Assembly (NCBI GenBank): GCA_024691085.1
Contig: JAILNX010000005.1
Location: 1 to 64,000 of the forward strand
Reading direction: 5' to 3'
DNA length: 64,000 bases
Source of the DNA: Clostridiales bacterium
GTDB taxonomy: Bacteria > Bacillota > Clostridia > Christensenellales > CAG-138
In this document: positions 42,659-54,204 of the stretch, piece by piece
How positions within the stretch are numbered: the first letter of the stretch is position 1
Layout: every line of letters starts with the position of its first letter
Made by a program: the position numbers and the translations under genes
Notes under the pieces: model-generated
What the model was told of the DNA's origin: nothing
Databases searched by the model: none
The model's input: only the letters and a program-made list of their open reading frames with translations

Positions 42659-43258
42659 TCAGAAATGAGGCGTTATGCCGACAGCTTTCAGCATCCGGTA
42701 AACGAGATGCACCGGAAGCCCGACGACCGAGCTGAAATTGCCTTCGACCCGCTCGACGAACACGGAGAACGCCCCCTGTATGGCGTACGCGCCGGCCTTG
42801 TCGAGGGGTTCTCCGGAGGAAACGTAGGCCTCTATTTCCCGGTCGTCAAGCTCCGTAAAGGTGACGCGCGCGCTGTCCGAATCGACGTACGCCGCGGCGC
42901 CGCCCTTTCCGTCTGGAACGATCAGCGCGACGCCCGTATGCACGGTGTTCGTCCGCCCGCTCTCAGCGCGCAGCATCCTCGCGGCGTCGGACCTTGAGCG
43001 CGGCTTTCCGAGTATCTCGCCGTCAAGCGCGACGACGGTATCCGAGCCGAGCACCGCCGCGTTTTCGCGCCTCGAAACGGGCAGGCTTTCCCATACCGCT
43101 TCCGCCTTTAAAAGCGAGAGCTTCCGGACGAGCTCCGACGGGTCGTCCTCCTTTACCGCGCTCTCGTCGGCTTCGGACTTTATCACGGTAAAATCGTATC
43201 CGCAGGAAATCAAAAGGTCGCGCCTTCTTTCGGATCCGCTCGCAAGTATCAGCTCCAT
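42659..43258 (-). CDS. maf: Maf-like nucleoside triphosphate pyrophosphatase
   Basis: A 199-residue Maf protein that hydrolyses dTTP/UTP or modified nucleotides and affects division. The N-terminus LILASGSERRRDLL is the conserved substrate loop (usually SxSPRR). Other family motifs are GSDTVV, GKPRS, and YAIQGAFSVF with GNFSSVVGLPV. Length is typical. GGAG precedes the start. It lies upstream of the MreB-like gene on the same strand, with a 78-base gap filled by a hairpin. Confidence 0.94.
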   Translation of the reverse strand: MELILASGSERRRDLLISCGYDFTVIKSEADESAVKEDDPSELVRKLSLLKAEAVWESLPVSRRENAAVLGSDTVVALDGEILGKPRSRSDAARMLRAESGRTNTVHTGVALIVPDGKGGAAAYVDSDSARVTFTELDDREIEAYVSSGEPLDKAGAYAIQGAFSVFVERVEGNFSSVVGLPVHLVYRMLKAVGITPHF

Positions 43259-43291
43259 TTTTCACACTCCGGCATCTTGATTCTAAAAGCT

Positions 43292-43320
43292 ATTGTATCA
43301 TCGGCGGAGGCTTTTTTCAA
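43292..43320 (-). promoter_or_regulatory. maf promoter
   Basis: On the minus strand TTGAAA (43320-43315) and TACAAT (43297-43292), 17-bp spacer. Confidence 0.8.
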
Positions 43321-43378
43321 GCGCGGGAGGGGGAGGGTGCGGCAAAGAAATATACACGGGTTTTTGCCCGGGAAGCTA

Positions 43379-43407
43379 TTTACACGAAGGAATATTTATG
43401 ATATCAT
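43379..43407 (+). promoter_or_regulatory. Promoter of the purine operon
   Basis: TTTACA (43379-43384) and TATCAT (43402-43407), 17-bp spacer. The short leader (about 65 bases) shows no purine or ZTP riboswitch. Confidence 0.7.
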
Positions 43408-43479
43408 TTTATCTTGAAAAGGTATTACCATTTATGTAAAACCGCATACGAAAAAAGACAAAGGACGGGACGGCAGAAT

Positions 43480-43965
43480 ATGAAAAAAACGGCTCTGATA
43501 CTTGGTTCGGATTCCGATCTTCCCATCGCCCAGAAGGCGGCGGACGTACTTAAAAAACTCGACATGCCCTATGAAATGCATATAATGAGCGCTCACCGCA
43601 CGCCCGAAGCTACGGCGGAGTTCGCGGGGAACGCCGCGGCGAACGGCTTCGGCGTGATAGTCGCGTTCGCAGGCAAGGCGGCGCATCTTGCGGGCGTTAT
43701 CGCCGCGCACACGCTCGTTCCAGTGATCGGAGTTCCCATAAAGGGCTCCGACCTCGGCGGCATGGACGCGCTTTTGTCGACCGTGCAGATGCCCTCAGGC
43801 ATTCCCGTCGCGACGGTCGCCATCGACGGCGGCGCGAACGCCGCTTGGCTCGCTGCGAGGATACTCGCCCTTTCGGATAATGAGCTTAACGATAAGCTCG
43901 CCGGCGAGAGGGAGCGCATGACCCGCGAGGTCATGGAGAAGGACAGAAAAATAAACCTCAACTGA
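43480..43965 (+). CDS. purE: N5-carboxyaminoimidazole ribonucleotide mutase
   Basis: A 161-residue PurE, which moves a carboxyl group to form CAIR in purine synthesis. The family motif [10 protein letters not shown] is at residues 6-15, followed by MSAHRTPE (His46 region) and the [17 protein letters not shown] segment. The ATG at 43480 matches the family N-terminus. No purK is adjacent, so either PurK is elsewhere or this is a CO2-using class II enzyme. It is the first of eight tightly packed genes. Gap to purM is 13 bases. Confidence 0.96.
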   Translation: MKKTALILGSDSDLPIAQKAADVLKKLDMPYEMHIMSAHRTPEATAEFAGNAAANGFGVIVAFAGKAAHLAGVIAAHTLVPVIGVPIKGSDLGGMDALLSTVQMPSGIPVATVAIDGGANAAWLAARILALSDNELNDKLAGERERMTREVMEKDRKINLN

Positions 43966-43978
43966 AAGGATCAAGGAT

Positions 43979-45007
43979 ATGAAAAGTTCAAGCAAAAGCT
44001 ACGCCGAGGCGGGCGTCGACATCACCGCGGGCTATGAGGCGGTCAAGAGGATAAAGGAACACGTCAAAAGGACGAACATTCCCGGCACCGCTTCGGAGCT
44101 GGGCGGCTTCGGCGGCGCGTTCGAGCTCATGGGCTATAAGGAGCCCGTCCTCGTCTCCGGCACGGACGGCGTGGGCACGAAGCTCAAGCTCGCCTTCCGC
44201 ATGGACAAGCACGACACCATCGGCATCGACTGCGTCGCCATGTGCGTGAACGACGTCGTATGCTCCGGCGCTTCTCCCATATTCTTCCTCGATTATATCG
44301 CGACGGGCAAGCTCATCCCCGAGAGGATCGAACAAATCGTCAAGGGCGTCGCGGACGGCTGCGTCGAGTCCGGCTGCGCGCTTATCGGCGGTGAGACCGC
44401 CGAGATGCCGGGCTTCTATCCCGAAAACGAATACGACCTTGCCGGCTTCGCGGTAGGCGTCGTCGAAAAGAGCAAGATGATGTCGAACGGCAACGTCAAG
44501 GCGGGCGACGTGATAATCGCCATGCCGTCGTCCGGCGTGCACTCGAACGGCTTCTCGCTCGTAAGGAAGATATTCGACGTCGACGGCGGAGAGCTTGATG
44601 AGTTCGTGCCCGAGCTCGGAAAAACGCTCGGCGAGGCGCTGCTCGTCCCGACGAGGCTTTACGTAAAGCCCGTCAAGGCGCTCCGTGAGGCGGCGGAGGT
44701 ACACTCTCTCGCGCACATCACGGGCGGCGGCTTCTATGAAAACATTCCCCGCGCCATCCCGGAAGGGCTCACCGCGAAGGTGTACCGCGACCGCGTCCGT
44801 GTGCTTCCGATATTCGACTATATCGCAAAGCGCGGGAACATCCCCGAGAGGGATATGTTCAACACCTTCAACATGGGCGTCGGCATGATCGCGACCGTTC
44901 CCGAAAAGGATGCGGACGCGGCGATCGCCGCGCTTAAGGAAACCGGCGTCGACGCTTACGTTGTCGGCGAGGTCATCGCCTCCGACGAGGGAGTCATCGT
45001 ATGCTGA
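43979..45007 (+). CDS. purM: AIR synthetase (phosphoribosylformylglycinamidine cyclo-ligase)
   Basis: A 342-residue PurM that closes the imidazole ring of AIR using ATP. Motifs are [20 protein letters not shown] at the N-terminus, the [14 protein letters not shown] nucleotide site, and [10 protein letters not shown]. The late [18 protein letters not shown] segment is also conserved. Length is normal (about 345). Good ribosome site AAAGGAT. The stop overlaps the purN start by 7 bases. Confidence 0.97.
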   Translation: MKSSSKSYAEAGVDITAGYEAVKRIKEHVKRTNIPGTASELGGFGGAFELMGYKEPVLVSGTDGVGTKLKLAFRMDKHDTIGIDCVAMCVNDVVCSGASPIFFLDYIATGKLIPERIEQIVKGVADGCVESGCALIGGETAEMPGFYPENEYDLAGFAVGVVEKSKMMSNGNVKAGDVIIAMPSSGVHSNGFSLVRKIFDVDGGELDEFVPELGKTLGEALLVPTRLYVKPVKALREAAEVHSLAHITGGGFYENIPRAIPEGLTAKVYRDRVRVLPIFDYIAKRGNIPERDMFNTFNMGVGMIATVPEKDADAAIAALKETGVDAYVVGEVIASDEGVIVC

Positions 45008-45594
45008 AGGCCAAAACAGCGGTGCTCGTTTCGGGCGGCGGCACTAACCTCCAGGCGCTCATCGACGCGGAAAGGCGGGGGGAACTCCCGCATGCGGAGA
45101 TCAGCCTAGTCGTGTCGAACAGGGAATCCGCCTACGCGCTTCAGAGGGCGAAGGACGCCGGCATCCGCGCGGAATACGTGAAGAGCGACGCCGCCTTCGA
45201 GACGGGGCTTCTGTCCCTTCTCGGGGAAGAGGGGATACAGCTCATCGTTCTTGCGGGATTCCTGCGGATACTGAGCGCGGATTTCATCAAAAGGTACGAG
45301 GGCAGGATAATAAACGTCCATCCGTCGCTGATCCCGTCCTTCTGCGGCATGGGCTTTTACGGACTCAAGGTGCATGAGGCTGCGCTTTCCCGCGGAGTGA
45401 AGCTCACCGGCGCGACGGTGCATATCGTCACCGCCGAGGCGGACGCCGGTCCCATACTTCTCCAGAAGGCGGTCGAGGTAGAAGAAGGCGACACGCCGGA
45501 GATTCTCCAGAAGCGCGTAATGCGGGAGGCGGAGTGGATACTCCTCCCGAGGGCGCTTGAAATGCTTGCAAAAGGAATAAGCGAGGATAAATAA
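45001..45594 (+). CDS. purN: GAR formyltransferase
   Basis: A 197-residue PurN that formylates GAR with 10-formyl-THF. The start [17 protein letters not shown] and the catalytic [11 protein letters not shown] and [15 protein letters not shown] segments (Asn, His, Asp triad) are clear. FolD at the end of the operon supplies the folate cofactor. It overlaps purM and is followed after one base by the PurO-type gene. Confidence 0.96.
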   Translation: MLKAKTAVLVSGGGTNLQALIDAERRGELPHAEISLVVSNRESAYALQRAKDAGIRAEYVKSDAAFETGLLSLLGEEGIQLIVLAGFLRILSADFIKRYEGRIINVHPSLIPSFCGMGFYGLKVHEAALSRGVKLTGATVHIVTAEADAGPILLQKAVEVEEGDTPEILQKRVMREAEWILLPRALEMLAKGISEDK

Positions 45595-45595
45595 C

Positions 45596-46297
45596 ATGTT
45601 AGATCTCTATTCACTTCTCCGCACACAGAAATACTCCGGCAGGGGAATCATCCTCGGCACGACGCCTTCGGGCAGGATCGCGATAGCCTACTTCATCATG
45701 GGCAGATCCGCTTCGAGCCGCGCAAGGCGCTTCGTCCGCGACGGACGTGATCTTGCGATCAAGTACACGGCGGATAAGGATCCCGAGCACGCCGAGCTCA
45801 TCATCTATTCGCCCATCCGCGTTCTCGGAAACAAAATCATCGTCACGAACGGAGACCAGACCGATACGGTCTATGAGGCGCTGCGCCTCGGCGGGAGCTT
45901 CGAGAGCGCCCTTAAAACAAGGTGCTTTGAGCCCGATCCCCCTCATTTCACGGCGAGGATCAGCGGCATGGTCACGACGGAGAACGGCGTTCCCTCCTAC
46001 GAGCTTTCGGTATTAAAGGCGGGCGACGACGAGGGAAAGACCTGCGTCCGCAGCTTCTTTATGTATGAGAAGCAGGAGGGCGTCGGGCACTTCATCCACA
46101 CCTATATGGGAGGCACGGACAAGCTCAGGACCTTCGAGGGCGAGCCGTGGGAGGTCGCGATACCCGACGGCATCGACGAATTCACTAACGCCGTCTGGAA
46201 CGGCATTGACGACGACAACAAGGTCGCGCTCTACGTAAGGCTCTCAGATCCAGCGACGGGCGAATACGAGGACAGGCTTATCAACAAATACGAATAA
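45596..46297 (+). CDS. purO: IMP cyclohydrolase, PurO type
   Basis: A 233-residue protein of the PurO family, first known from archaea, which closes the ring of FAICAR to give IMP. The family pattern is seen in YSGRGIILGTTPSGRIAIAY near the N-terminus and NGDQTDTVYEAL later. It stands directly before a stand-alone AICAR formyltransferase; together they replace the two domains of ordinary bacterial PurH. Position in the pathway order and the short gaps support the assignment. GAGG precedes the start. Confidence 0.88.
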   Translation: MLDLYSLLRTQKYSGRGIILGTTPSGRIAIAYFIMGRSASSRARRFVRDGRDLAIKYTADKDPEHAELIIYSPIRVLGNKIIVTNGDQTDTVYEALRLGGSFESALKTRCFEPDPPHFTARISGMVTTENGVPSYELSVLKAGDDEGKTCVRSFFMYEKQEGVGHFIHTYMGGTDKLRTFEGEPWEVAIPDGIDEFTNAVWNGIDDDNKVALYVRLSDPATGEYEDRLINKYE

Positions 46298-46312
46298 GGG
46301 AAGGAACGAAAA

Positions 46313-47497
46313 ATGAAGGAATTACTGCTTAAATACGGCTGCAACCCCAACCAGGCGCCCGCGTACCTCACGATGAAGGACGGGCGGGATCTTCCCTTTG
46401 AGATATTGAACGGCAACCCCGGCTACATCAATTTCCTCGACGCGCTCAATTCGTGGCAGCTCGTGAAGGAGCTCTCGAAGGCGCTCTCGCTTCCCGCCGC
46501 GGCGTCGTTCAAGCACGTTTCCCCCGCGGGAGCGGCGGTCGGCGTGCCCCTCTCCGACGTCATGAAGAAAAAGCTCTTCGTCGAGAATATAACCGATATC
46601 AACGATTCTCCGCTCGCCTGCGCCTACGCGAGGGCGAGGGGCGCAGACCGTATGTCAAGCTTCGGCGACTTCATCGCGCTCTCCGAGGTCTGCGATCTCA
46701 CCACCGCGAAGGTCATAAAGCCCGAGGTCTCGGACGGCGTGATCGCTCCCGGCTACGACCCCGACGCTCTGGAGCTGCTTAAGACCAAAAAGGGCGGCAA
46801 GTACTGCATAATCAAGATGAGCCCCGTCTACGAGGCTCCCGAGTACGAGACCAAGGAGGTCTTCGGCGTGAGCTTCACGCAGAGGCGCAACGACGCCGTG
46901 CTCGACGGGACCGTACTTACCAACATCGTGACCGAGAACAAGGAGCTTCCCGATTCCGCGAAGCGCGATCTGATCGTCGCGATGATCACTCTGAAATACA
47001 CCCAGTCGAATTCCGTCTGCTACGCGGTCGACGGTCAGGCGATAGGCGTCGGCGCGGGACAGCAGTCGCGCATCCACTGCACGAGGCTTGCAGGCGACAA
47101 GGCGGACAACTGGCTCCTTCGCGAGCATGATAAGGTGCTTTCCCTGCCTTTTAAAGACGGTATCGCGAGGCCCGACAGGGACAACTGCATCGACTGCTAT
47201 ATCTCCGACCACGCGGAGGACGTGCTCGCGGAAGGCGAGTGGCAGAGGTTCTTTAAGGAAAAACCCGAGGAGCTCACCAAGGAAGAGAAGCGGGCGTTCT
47301 TGAGCACCCGTGCGGGGCTTGCCCTCGCGAGCGACGCGTTCTTCCCCTTCTCGGACAACATTACGAGGGCTTACCGCTCGGGCGTCAAATACATCGTCCA
47401 GGCCGGCGGCTCGAAGCGCGACGGCGACGTCATCGCGGAGTGCGACAGGCTCGGCATCACGATGGTAATGAACGGTATAAGGCTCTTCCACCATTAA
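46313..47497 (+). CDS. Stand-alone AICAR formyltransferase (PurH C-terminal domain homologue)
   Basis: A 394-residue protein matching only the AICARFT half of PurH. It begins LLLKYGCNPNQAPAYL and has the catalytic Lys-His pair in ASFKHVSPAGAA. The segments YTQSNSVCYAVDGQAIGVGAGQ and the end GGSKRDGDVIAECD...MNGIRLFHH are diagnostic. The N-terminal IMP cyclohydrolase domain (MGS fold) is absent and supplied by the preceding PurO-like protein. Ribosome site GGAAGGA. An 81-base gap follows. Confidence 0.94.
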   Translation: MKELLLKYGCNPNQAPAYLTMKDGRDLPFEILNGNPGYINFLDALNSWQLVKELSKALSLPAAASFKHVSPAGAAVGVPLSDVMKKKLFVENITDINDSPLACAYARARGADRMSSFGDFIALSEVCDLTTAKVIKPEVSDGVIAPGYDPDALELLKTKKGGKYCIIKMSPVYEAPEYETKEVFGVSFTQRRNDAVLDGTVLTNIVTENKELPDSAKRDLIVAMITLKYTQSNSVCYAVDGQAIGVGAGQQSRIHCTRLAGDKADNWLLREHDKVLSLPFKDGIARPDRDNCIDCYISDHAEDVLAEGEWQRFFKEKPEELTKEEKRAFLSTRAGLALASDAFFPFSDNITRAYRSGVKYIVQAGGSKRDGDVIAECDRLGITMVMNGIRLFHH

Positions 47498-47578
47498 CGC
47501 TTCGCGTTCGCTGACAGTACTTACTGCCGGCGGGGATCAGGTTATTAACTTTGCATTTTTACTTTTGAGGATAAGAAA

Positions 47579-48844
<1,266 letters not shown>

Positions 48845-48877
48845 TCAAAAGAAAAGACTGAATGAGGAGATAATAAG

Positions 48878-51800
48878 ATGGTTTACAGGATCTATTCTGA
48901 AAGAAAGCCCGAGTTTTCGCACGAGGCGGAAGCGCTTTTATTTGACCTTAAGACGCTCCACGGCATCGGGGGCATAAAAAGGATAAGGATACTGCGCCGC
49001 TATGACGCCGAGAACATTCCCGAGGAGACCTTCTTAAGCTCCGTCAGCGGCATCTTCTCGGATCCGCGCACGGAGGAGAGCTTCACGGCTCTTCCCGACG
49101 GCGCAGACGCGGCGTTCGCCGTCGAATACCTTCCCGGCCAGTTCGACCAGTGCGCCGACGCCGCCCAGATGAGCATCCGTCTCGTCGGGCTCGGCGGCGA
49201 GGGCGGGGCGGACCCCATCGTCCGCACAGCGAAGGTCTATCTCCTATACGGCGATCTCACCGACGAGGAGCTTAAAAAGGTCAAGGCGAGCCTTATAAAT
49301 CCCGTCGACAGCCGCGAGGGCGGGCTTGAGGAATACGAAAGCCTCGTACAGACCTATGACGAGCCCGAGGAAGTGGAGTTCGTTCACGGCTTCACGAACC
49401 TTTCCGAGGAAGGGCTCAAGGATATGATAAAGCGCATGGGGCTCGCGATGGATCTTGCGGACCTTACGCTCTGCCGCGATTATTTTAAGAAAGAAGGCCG
49501 CGATCCGTCTGTGACGGAGATCAAGGTGCTCGACACCTACTGGTCGGATCACTGTCGCCATACCACCTTCAACACGAGGCTCGAGAACGTGGAGTTCTCC
49601 GATCCCGAGGTCAGGGCCGCGTGGGAAAGGTATTTGAAGCTCCGCGAGGAGACGGGGGATTCAAAACCCGTCTGCCTTATGGATCTCGCCACGGTCGGCG
49701 CGAAATATTTAAAGAGGACGGGCGATCTTTCAAAGCTCGACGAGTCCAAGGAGATCAACGCCTGCACCGTAAGGATCGACGCCGACGTGAACGGCGAAAA
49801 GGAGCCGTGGCTTTTACTCTTCAAAAACGAAACGCATAATCATCCCACCGAGATAGAGCCCTTCGGAGGAGCCGCGACCTGCGTAGGCGGCGCGATCCGC
49901 GATCCGCTCTCCGGCAGGGGCTACGTATATCAGTCCATGCGCGTGACCGGCGCCGCCGATCCCACAAGGCCGGTCGAAGAGACGATCAAGGGCAAGCTCC
50001 CGCAGAGGCGCATAGTCCGCGAGGCGGCTTCGGGCTTCTCCTCCTACGGCAACCAGATAGGTTTGGCTACGGGCATGGTCTCGGAGCTCTATCACGAGGG
50101 CTACGCCGCCAAGCGCATGGAGGTAGGCGCTGTCATCGCCGCCGTTCCCGCGGCTAACGTAAGGCGCGAGGAACCCCTTCCCGGCGACGCAGTCATTCTG
50201 ATGGGCGGCAAGACGGGGCGCGACGGCTGCGGCGGAGCTACCGGCGCGTCGAAGGCGCATACCGTTTCCTCGCTCGACCTCTGCGGCGCGGAGGTGCAGA
50301 AGGGCAACGCTCCCGAGGAGAGAAAGCTCCAGAGGCTTTTCAGAAATCCCGAGGCGTCCCTGATGATCAAAAGGTGCAACGATTTCGGCGCCGGCGGCGT
50401 TTCCGTCGCGATAGGCGAGCTTGCCGACGGTCTTGACATCGACCTCGACAAGGTGCCGAAGAAATACATGGGTCTCGACTCGACCGAGCTCGCGATCTCC
50501 GAATCGCAGGAGCGCATGGCGGTCGTCGTCGAAAAGAAGGATGCGGAAAGGTTCATCGCGCTCTGCGCCGCAGAGGGCATAAGGGCGGTCGAGGTCGCGC
50601 ACGTTACCGGCGACGGCAGGCTGACCATGTACTTCAAGGGCAAAAAGGCGGTCGATCTTCCGCGCGGGTTCATCGACTCGAACGGCGCTCCGAAGAAGAC
50701 CGAGGCGTACGTCGGCAGGCAGTTCCTCTATACGGGCGGCGAGCCGGAGGGGAGCCTTCTTGAAAAGCTCCGCTCCGTCGTTTCCGACTTAAACGTCTGC
50801 TCGAAGCGCGGACTTGCCGAGATGTTCGACTCCACGGTCGGCGCGAATACGGTGCTCATGCCCTTCGGCGGCAAGTATCAGCTCACGCCCACCCAGGCGA
50901 TGGCGGCAAAGATCCCCATGAAGCAGGGCGATACCGACACCTGCTCGTTCATGAGCTGGGGCTTCGATCCCCTCGTTTCAGAAAGCTCGCCGTATTACGG
51001 CTCCTATATCGCGGTGGTCGATTCCTATATGAAGCTCGCCGCTGCCGGCGCCGATATGGACGAGTGCTGGTTCAGCTTCCAGGAATACTTCGAGCGCATG
51101 AAGGACGAAAGCTCGTGGGGCAAGCCCCTGTCCGCCCTTCTCGGCGCTCTCGACGCCCAGACGGATCTTAAGACCGCGGCGATAGGCGGCAAGGATTCCA
51201 TGAGCGGCAGCTTCGAGGACATCCACGTTCCGCCGACGCTCATCTCCTTCGCGGCCGCGACGGGCAGGCTCGAAAACGTCATCTCGCCCGAGTTCAAGGC
51301 GGCGGGGCATCTCGTTTACCGCGTGACCGCTCCCAAAAAGGCGAACGGTCTCCCGAACGGCAGGTTCGTGAAGGAGCTTTCAAAGCTCGTTTCCGACGCG
51401 ATAAAGAAGGGCGTCGTGGTCTCCGCCTACGTTCCCGGGCGCTTCGGCACGGCCGAGGCTGCCGTTAAGATGGCGATGGGCAACGGCGTCGGCGTAAAGC
51501 TCTTTACCGACAGGATCTACAGGCCCGAGTTCGGCACTTTCGTCCTTGAGTGCACGGAGGAGCCCGACTTCGGCTTCTTCGAGACGGAAAAGATCGGCGA
51601 GACCTTATCGAATCCCGTGATCACGGTAAGCCTTTCCGATCCCGGCTATCCCGCGAGGGAGCCGCGTGAGGAATCGGTCAGGCTCTCCTCGGTCCTCGAG
51701 GACTATGAGGCAAGGCTCGACGGCGTGTTCCCCGTAAGCGCTGACGGCGGCGAGATGCTTAATGTCGAGTGCGCCGACAAGCCCTACGCGAAGCCCTTCG

Positions 51801-52609
51801 GCGTTAAGACCGCGCATCCCGCGGCGGTCATCCCCGTTTTCCCGGGCACCAACTGCGAATACGAGACCGAGCGCGCCTTTTTAGAGGCGGGCTTCGATAC
51901 CAGGATAGTGATCGTCCGCACCGGCAGCGACGCCGATCTCGGCGCATCCGTTGCGGAATTCGCCGGCGCGATCGACAGGTCGGAGCTCATGTTCATACCG
52001 GGCGGCTTCTCGAACGGCGACGAGCCCGACGGCTCCGGCAAGTTCATTGCCGCGTTCCTTAATAATCCCGAGGTTAGGCGCTCCGTCGAGGCGATGCTCG
52101 CGCGCGGCGGTCTCGCGGGCGGCATCTGCAACGGTTTCCAGGCGCTCCTCCGTACGGGACTTCTCCCCTACGGCGAGTTCAGAGCCATCTCCTCCGAGAT
52201 GCCCACGCTCACGCATAACCTTATCGGCAGGCACATCTCGAGGATCGTCCGCGTCCGCGTCGAGACGAACGCGAGCCCGTGGCTCAGAAACGTGCGCCGC
52301 GGCGAGGTCTACTGCGTGCCCGTCTCTCACGGCGAGGGACGCTTCGCGGCTGATCCCGAAGTGATAAGGGCGCTTGCCGCGAACGGCCGGATAATCACCA
52401 GATACGTTGACGCGAAGGGCGAGCCCTCGATGGATATGAGCGTCAACCCCAACGGCTCCGTCGCCGCGATAGAGGGCATAATGAGCCCTGACGGGCGCGT
52501 ATTCGGCAAGATGGGCCACTCCGAGAGGATAGGCCGGGGACTTTACAAAAACGTCGGCGGAGTCTACGATATGGGACTCTTCAGATCGGCGTACGATTTC
52601 TTCAACTGA
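48878..52609 (+). CDS. purL: FGAM synthase, single-chain PurL
   Basis: A 1243-residue one-chain FGAM synthetase. The N-terminal PurS-like and linker parts are followed by two AIRS-type halves with KNETHNHPTEIEPFGGAAT (about residue 316) binding ATP. The C-terminal glutaminase domain (about 980-1243) has PVFPGTNCEYE, the nucleophile Cys in GGICNGFQALL and the His/Glu in VSHGEGRF. In B. subtilis the same activity is split into PurS, PurQ and PurL; one-chain forms occur in Proteobacteria and many Clostridia. Ribosome site AGGAG. Gap to folD is 18 bases. Confidence 0.96.
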   Translation: MVYRIYSERKPEFSHEAEALLFDLKTLHGIGGIKRIRILRRYDAENIPEETFLSSVSGIFSDPRTEESFTALPDGADAAFAVEYLPGQFDQCADAAQMSIRLVGLGGEGGADPIVRTAKVYLLYGDLTDEELKKVKASLINPVDSREGGLEEYESLVQTYDEPEEVEFVHGFTNLSEEGLKDMIKRMGLAMDLADLTLCRDYFKKEGRDPSVTEIKVLDTYWSDHCRHTTFNTRLENVEFSDPEVRAAWERYLKLREETGDSKPVCLMDLATVGAKYLKRTGDLSKLDESKEINACTVRIDADVNGEKEPWLLLFKNETHNHPTEIEPFGGAATCVGGAIRDPLSGRGYVYQSMRVTGAADPTRPVEETIKGKLPQRRIVREAASGFSSYGNQIGLATGMVSELYHEGYAAKRMEVGAVIAAVPAANVRREEPLPGDAVILMGGKTGRDGCGGATGASKAHTVSSLDLCGAEVQKGNAPEERKLQRLFRNPEASLMIKRCNDFGAGGVSVAIGELADGLDIDLDKVPKKYMGLDSTELAISESQERMAVVVEKKDAERFIALCAAEGIRAVEVAHVTGDGRLTMYFKGKKAVDLPRGFIDSNGAPKKTEAYVGRQFLYTGGEPEGSLLEKLRSVVSDLNVCSKRGLAEMFDSTVGANTVLMPFGGKYQLTPTQAMAAKIPMKQGDTDTCSFMSWGFDPLVSESSPYYGSYIAVVDSYMKLAAAGADMDECWFSFQEYFERMKDESSWGKPLSALLGALDAQTDLKTAAIGGKDSMSGSFEDIHVPPTLISFAAATGRLENVISPEFKAAGHLVYRVTAPKKANGLPNGRFVKELSKLVSDAIKKGVVVSAYVPGRFGTAEAAVKMAMGNGVGVKLFTDRIYRPEFGTFVLECTEEPDFGFFETEKIGETLSNPVITVSLSDPGYPAREPREESVRLSSVLEDYEARLDGVFPVSADGGEMLNVECADKPYAKPFGVKTAHPAAVIPVFPGTNCEYETERAFLEAGFDTRIVIVRTGSDADLGASVAEFAGAIDRSELMFIPGGFSNGDEPDGSGKFIAAFLNNPEVRRSVEAMLARGGLAGGICNGFQALLRTGLLPYGEFRAISSEMPTLTHNLIGRHISRIVRVRVETNASPWLRNVRRGEVYCVPVSHGEGRFAADPEVIRALAANGRIITRYVDAKGEPSMDMSVNPNGSVAAIEGIMSPDGRVFGKMGHSERIGRGLYKNVGGVYDMGLFRSAYDFFN

Positions 52610-52627
52610 TAAAAAGGAGGCGGACTT

Positions 52628-53479
52628 ATGACTTCGATAATCGACGGCAAAGCGATAGCGAACAAGGTCTCCGACGAGGTGCGCGAGGGCTCCTCCCGCC
52701 TTGTAGAGAAATACGGCGAGGACGCGCGTCCCAACATGACGCTCATCGTGGTCGGCGACGATCCCATCTCGAAAAAGCTCGTCTCCATGAAGGCGAAGGA
52801 CTGCGAGACGGCGGGCATCACCCCGACCGTCATCGCGCTTTCCCAGAATACTTCCGAGGAGAAGCTCTTAAGGCTCATCGACAGGCTCAACCGCGACGAC
52901 GACGTAAGGGCGATACTCTGCCAGCTCCCCGTTCCGGAGCATATCTCCACCAAGCGGATACTCGCCGCGATCGCTCCCGAAAAGGACGTCGACGGCTTCT
53001 CCGCGAGGATCGACTGCGACGACTACGACATCGCCGCCTGCACCCCCGCTGCCGTGATGCGCATGCTTAAGGAATCGGGCATCTCCGTCTCGGGCAGGCA
53101 CTGCGTGGTCGTCGGCAGGAGCAATATCGTCGGCAAGCCCATGGCGATACAGCTCCTTCTTAACGACGCGACCGTCACCGTCTGCCATTCTAAAACGAAG
53201 GACGTCGGGGACTTCACGCGCATGGCGGACGTGCTCATCGTCGCCGTCGGCAGGCCCCGCCTCATAACGGGCGATATGGTCAAGGAGGGCGCGGTCGTCA
53301 TCGACGTCGGCATGAACTACGTCGACGGGAAACCGGTCGGCGACGTCGACTATGAAAGCGTCGCGCCGAAGACCTCGTTCATAACCCCCGTTCCCGGCGG
53401 CGTCGGCCCCATGACGAGGGCGTACCTTTTAAAGAACTGCCTGAGGCTCGCAGAGCTTTACTGCCGGGGCAAAAAATAA
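52628..53479 (+). CDS. folD: Methylene-THF dehydrogenase / methenyl-THF cyclohydrolase
   Basis: A 283-residue FolD that makes 10-formyl-THF used by PurN and AICARFT in the same operon. The catalytic Lys is in the [12 protein letters not shown] region (K about 56), QLPVPEHI is the substrate loop, and the NADP site is [12 protein letters not shown]. The C-terminal [16 protein letters not shown] is diagnostic. It ends the biosynthetic series; a lipoprotein gene starts 4 bases later. Confidence 0.97.
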   Translation: MTSIIDGKAIANKVSDEVREGSSRLVEKYGEDARPNMTLIVVGDDPISKKLVSMKAKDCETAGITPTVIALSQNTSEEKLLRLIDRLNRDDDVRAILCQLPVPEHISTKRILAAIAPEKDVDGFSARIDCDDYDIAACTPAAVMRMLKESGISVSGRHCVVVGRSNIVGKPMAIQLLLNDATVTVCHSKTKDVGDFTRMADVLIVAVGRPRLITGDMVKEGAVVIDVGMNYVDGKPVGDVDYESVAPKTSFITPVPGGVGPMTRAYLLKNCLRLAELYCRGKK

Positions 53480-53483
53480 CGGG

Positions 53484-54152
53484 ATGAAGAGGACCGCCGC
53501 CATCCTTTCCATATTGATCATCGCCGTATCGGTCCTTTCCGCCTGTACGGGCGGCGGAGGCTGCTTCGGCTTTTTTGATGAAAGCGGCGATCCCGTTTCC
53601 CTCGCGGAAAACCTCAAGCCCTTCGAGTGGCCGGTGTTCACGCCCACTCCAACGCCGACGCCGGTTCCGACTCCTGCGCCTTCACCGACGCCGACTCCTA
53701 CGCCGACTCCCACGCCCACTCCCAAACCAACGCCGACGCCGCGGCCGACCGCCGTACCCGCGGTCACGCCGACTCCAGGCCCGCTTTACTGCACCGCGGA
53801 GGGCGTATACCTTGTTAAAACCGTCGACGGAAGACAGTTTTCCGAGTTCATAAGGGAGTACGCCGCGGCGCAGGGCATTGACCTCGCTGCGCTCATGAGG
53901 GCGACGGGCATGACCGAGGACGAGCTGAGGGAGCGCGCCTTCAGGCTGGAGCTTTTGACCAACGGGAACGCGCTCATATCGAGCTATTCCCCGGAGCTAA
54001 ACGGAAAAAGCGGCGTCTGGACGCAGCGCGGACCGGACGTCGACCTTGTCATCGACGGCGAAACATCAAGGTGCAGGTACTATAACGGACTTCTCGTGAT
54101 GAGCTTCGGCGGGTATTCGGTACTGCTCGAGAAGGTCGGCAATCAAGGTTGA
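53484..54152 (+). CDS. Lipoprotein with long Thr-Pro repeat linker
   Basis: A 222-residue lipoprotein: lipobox LSAC (Cys21), then a Pro/Thr-rich repeat of about 48 residues (53640-53780), then a domain of about 120 residues. That domain shares layout with the next gene product: an early substrate-like loop, a helix with [13 protein letters not shown], and [10 protein letters not shown]...[16 protein letters not shown]. The function is unknown; the fold looks lipocalin-like. It starts 4 bases after folD, without a strong ribosome site, so it may be read by coupling. The repeats are codon-variable, so they are coding repeats and not a CRISPR. Confidence 0.75.
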   Translation: MKRTAAILSILIIAVSVLSACTGGGGCFGFFDESGDPVSLAENLKPFEWPVFTPTPTPTPVPTPAPSPTPTPTPTPTPTPKPTPTPRPTAVPAVTPTPGPLYCTAEGVYLVKTVDGRQFSEFIREYAAAQGIDLAALMRATGMTEDELRERAFRLELLTNGNALISSYSPELNGKSGVWTQRGPDVDLVIDGETSRCRYYNGLLVMSFGGYSVLLEKVGNQG

Positions 54153-54177
54153 AACGCCGTTCAAGGCGTGCTATAAT
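54149..54177 (+). promoter_or_regulatory. Promoter of the small lipoprotein / nfnAB unit
   Basis: TTGAAA (54149-54154, overlapping the previous stop codon) and TATAAT (54172-54177), 17-bp spacer. An ACGCC/GGCGT inverted repeat lies in the spacer. Confidence 0.8.
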
Positions 54178-54204
54178 CCAATCATCAACTATCAGGAGCA
54201 AACT

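Noticed and set aside
43408-43479. Possible purine or ZTP riboswitch ahead of the purine operon
   Set aside because: The leader is only about 65 bases and has none of the conserved core bases of either class.
53640-53780. Dense short repeats that could be mistaken for a CRISPR or simple-sequence array
   Set aside because: They encode the Thr-Pro linker of a lipoprotein, the unit is 6 bases, and there are no spacers. No CRISPR array or cas gene is in the window.
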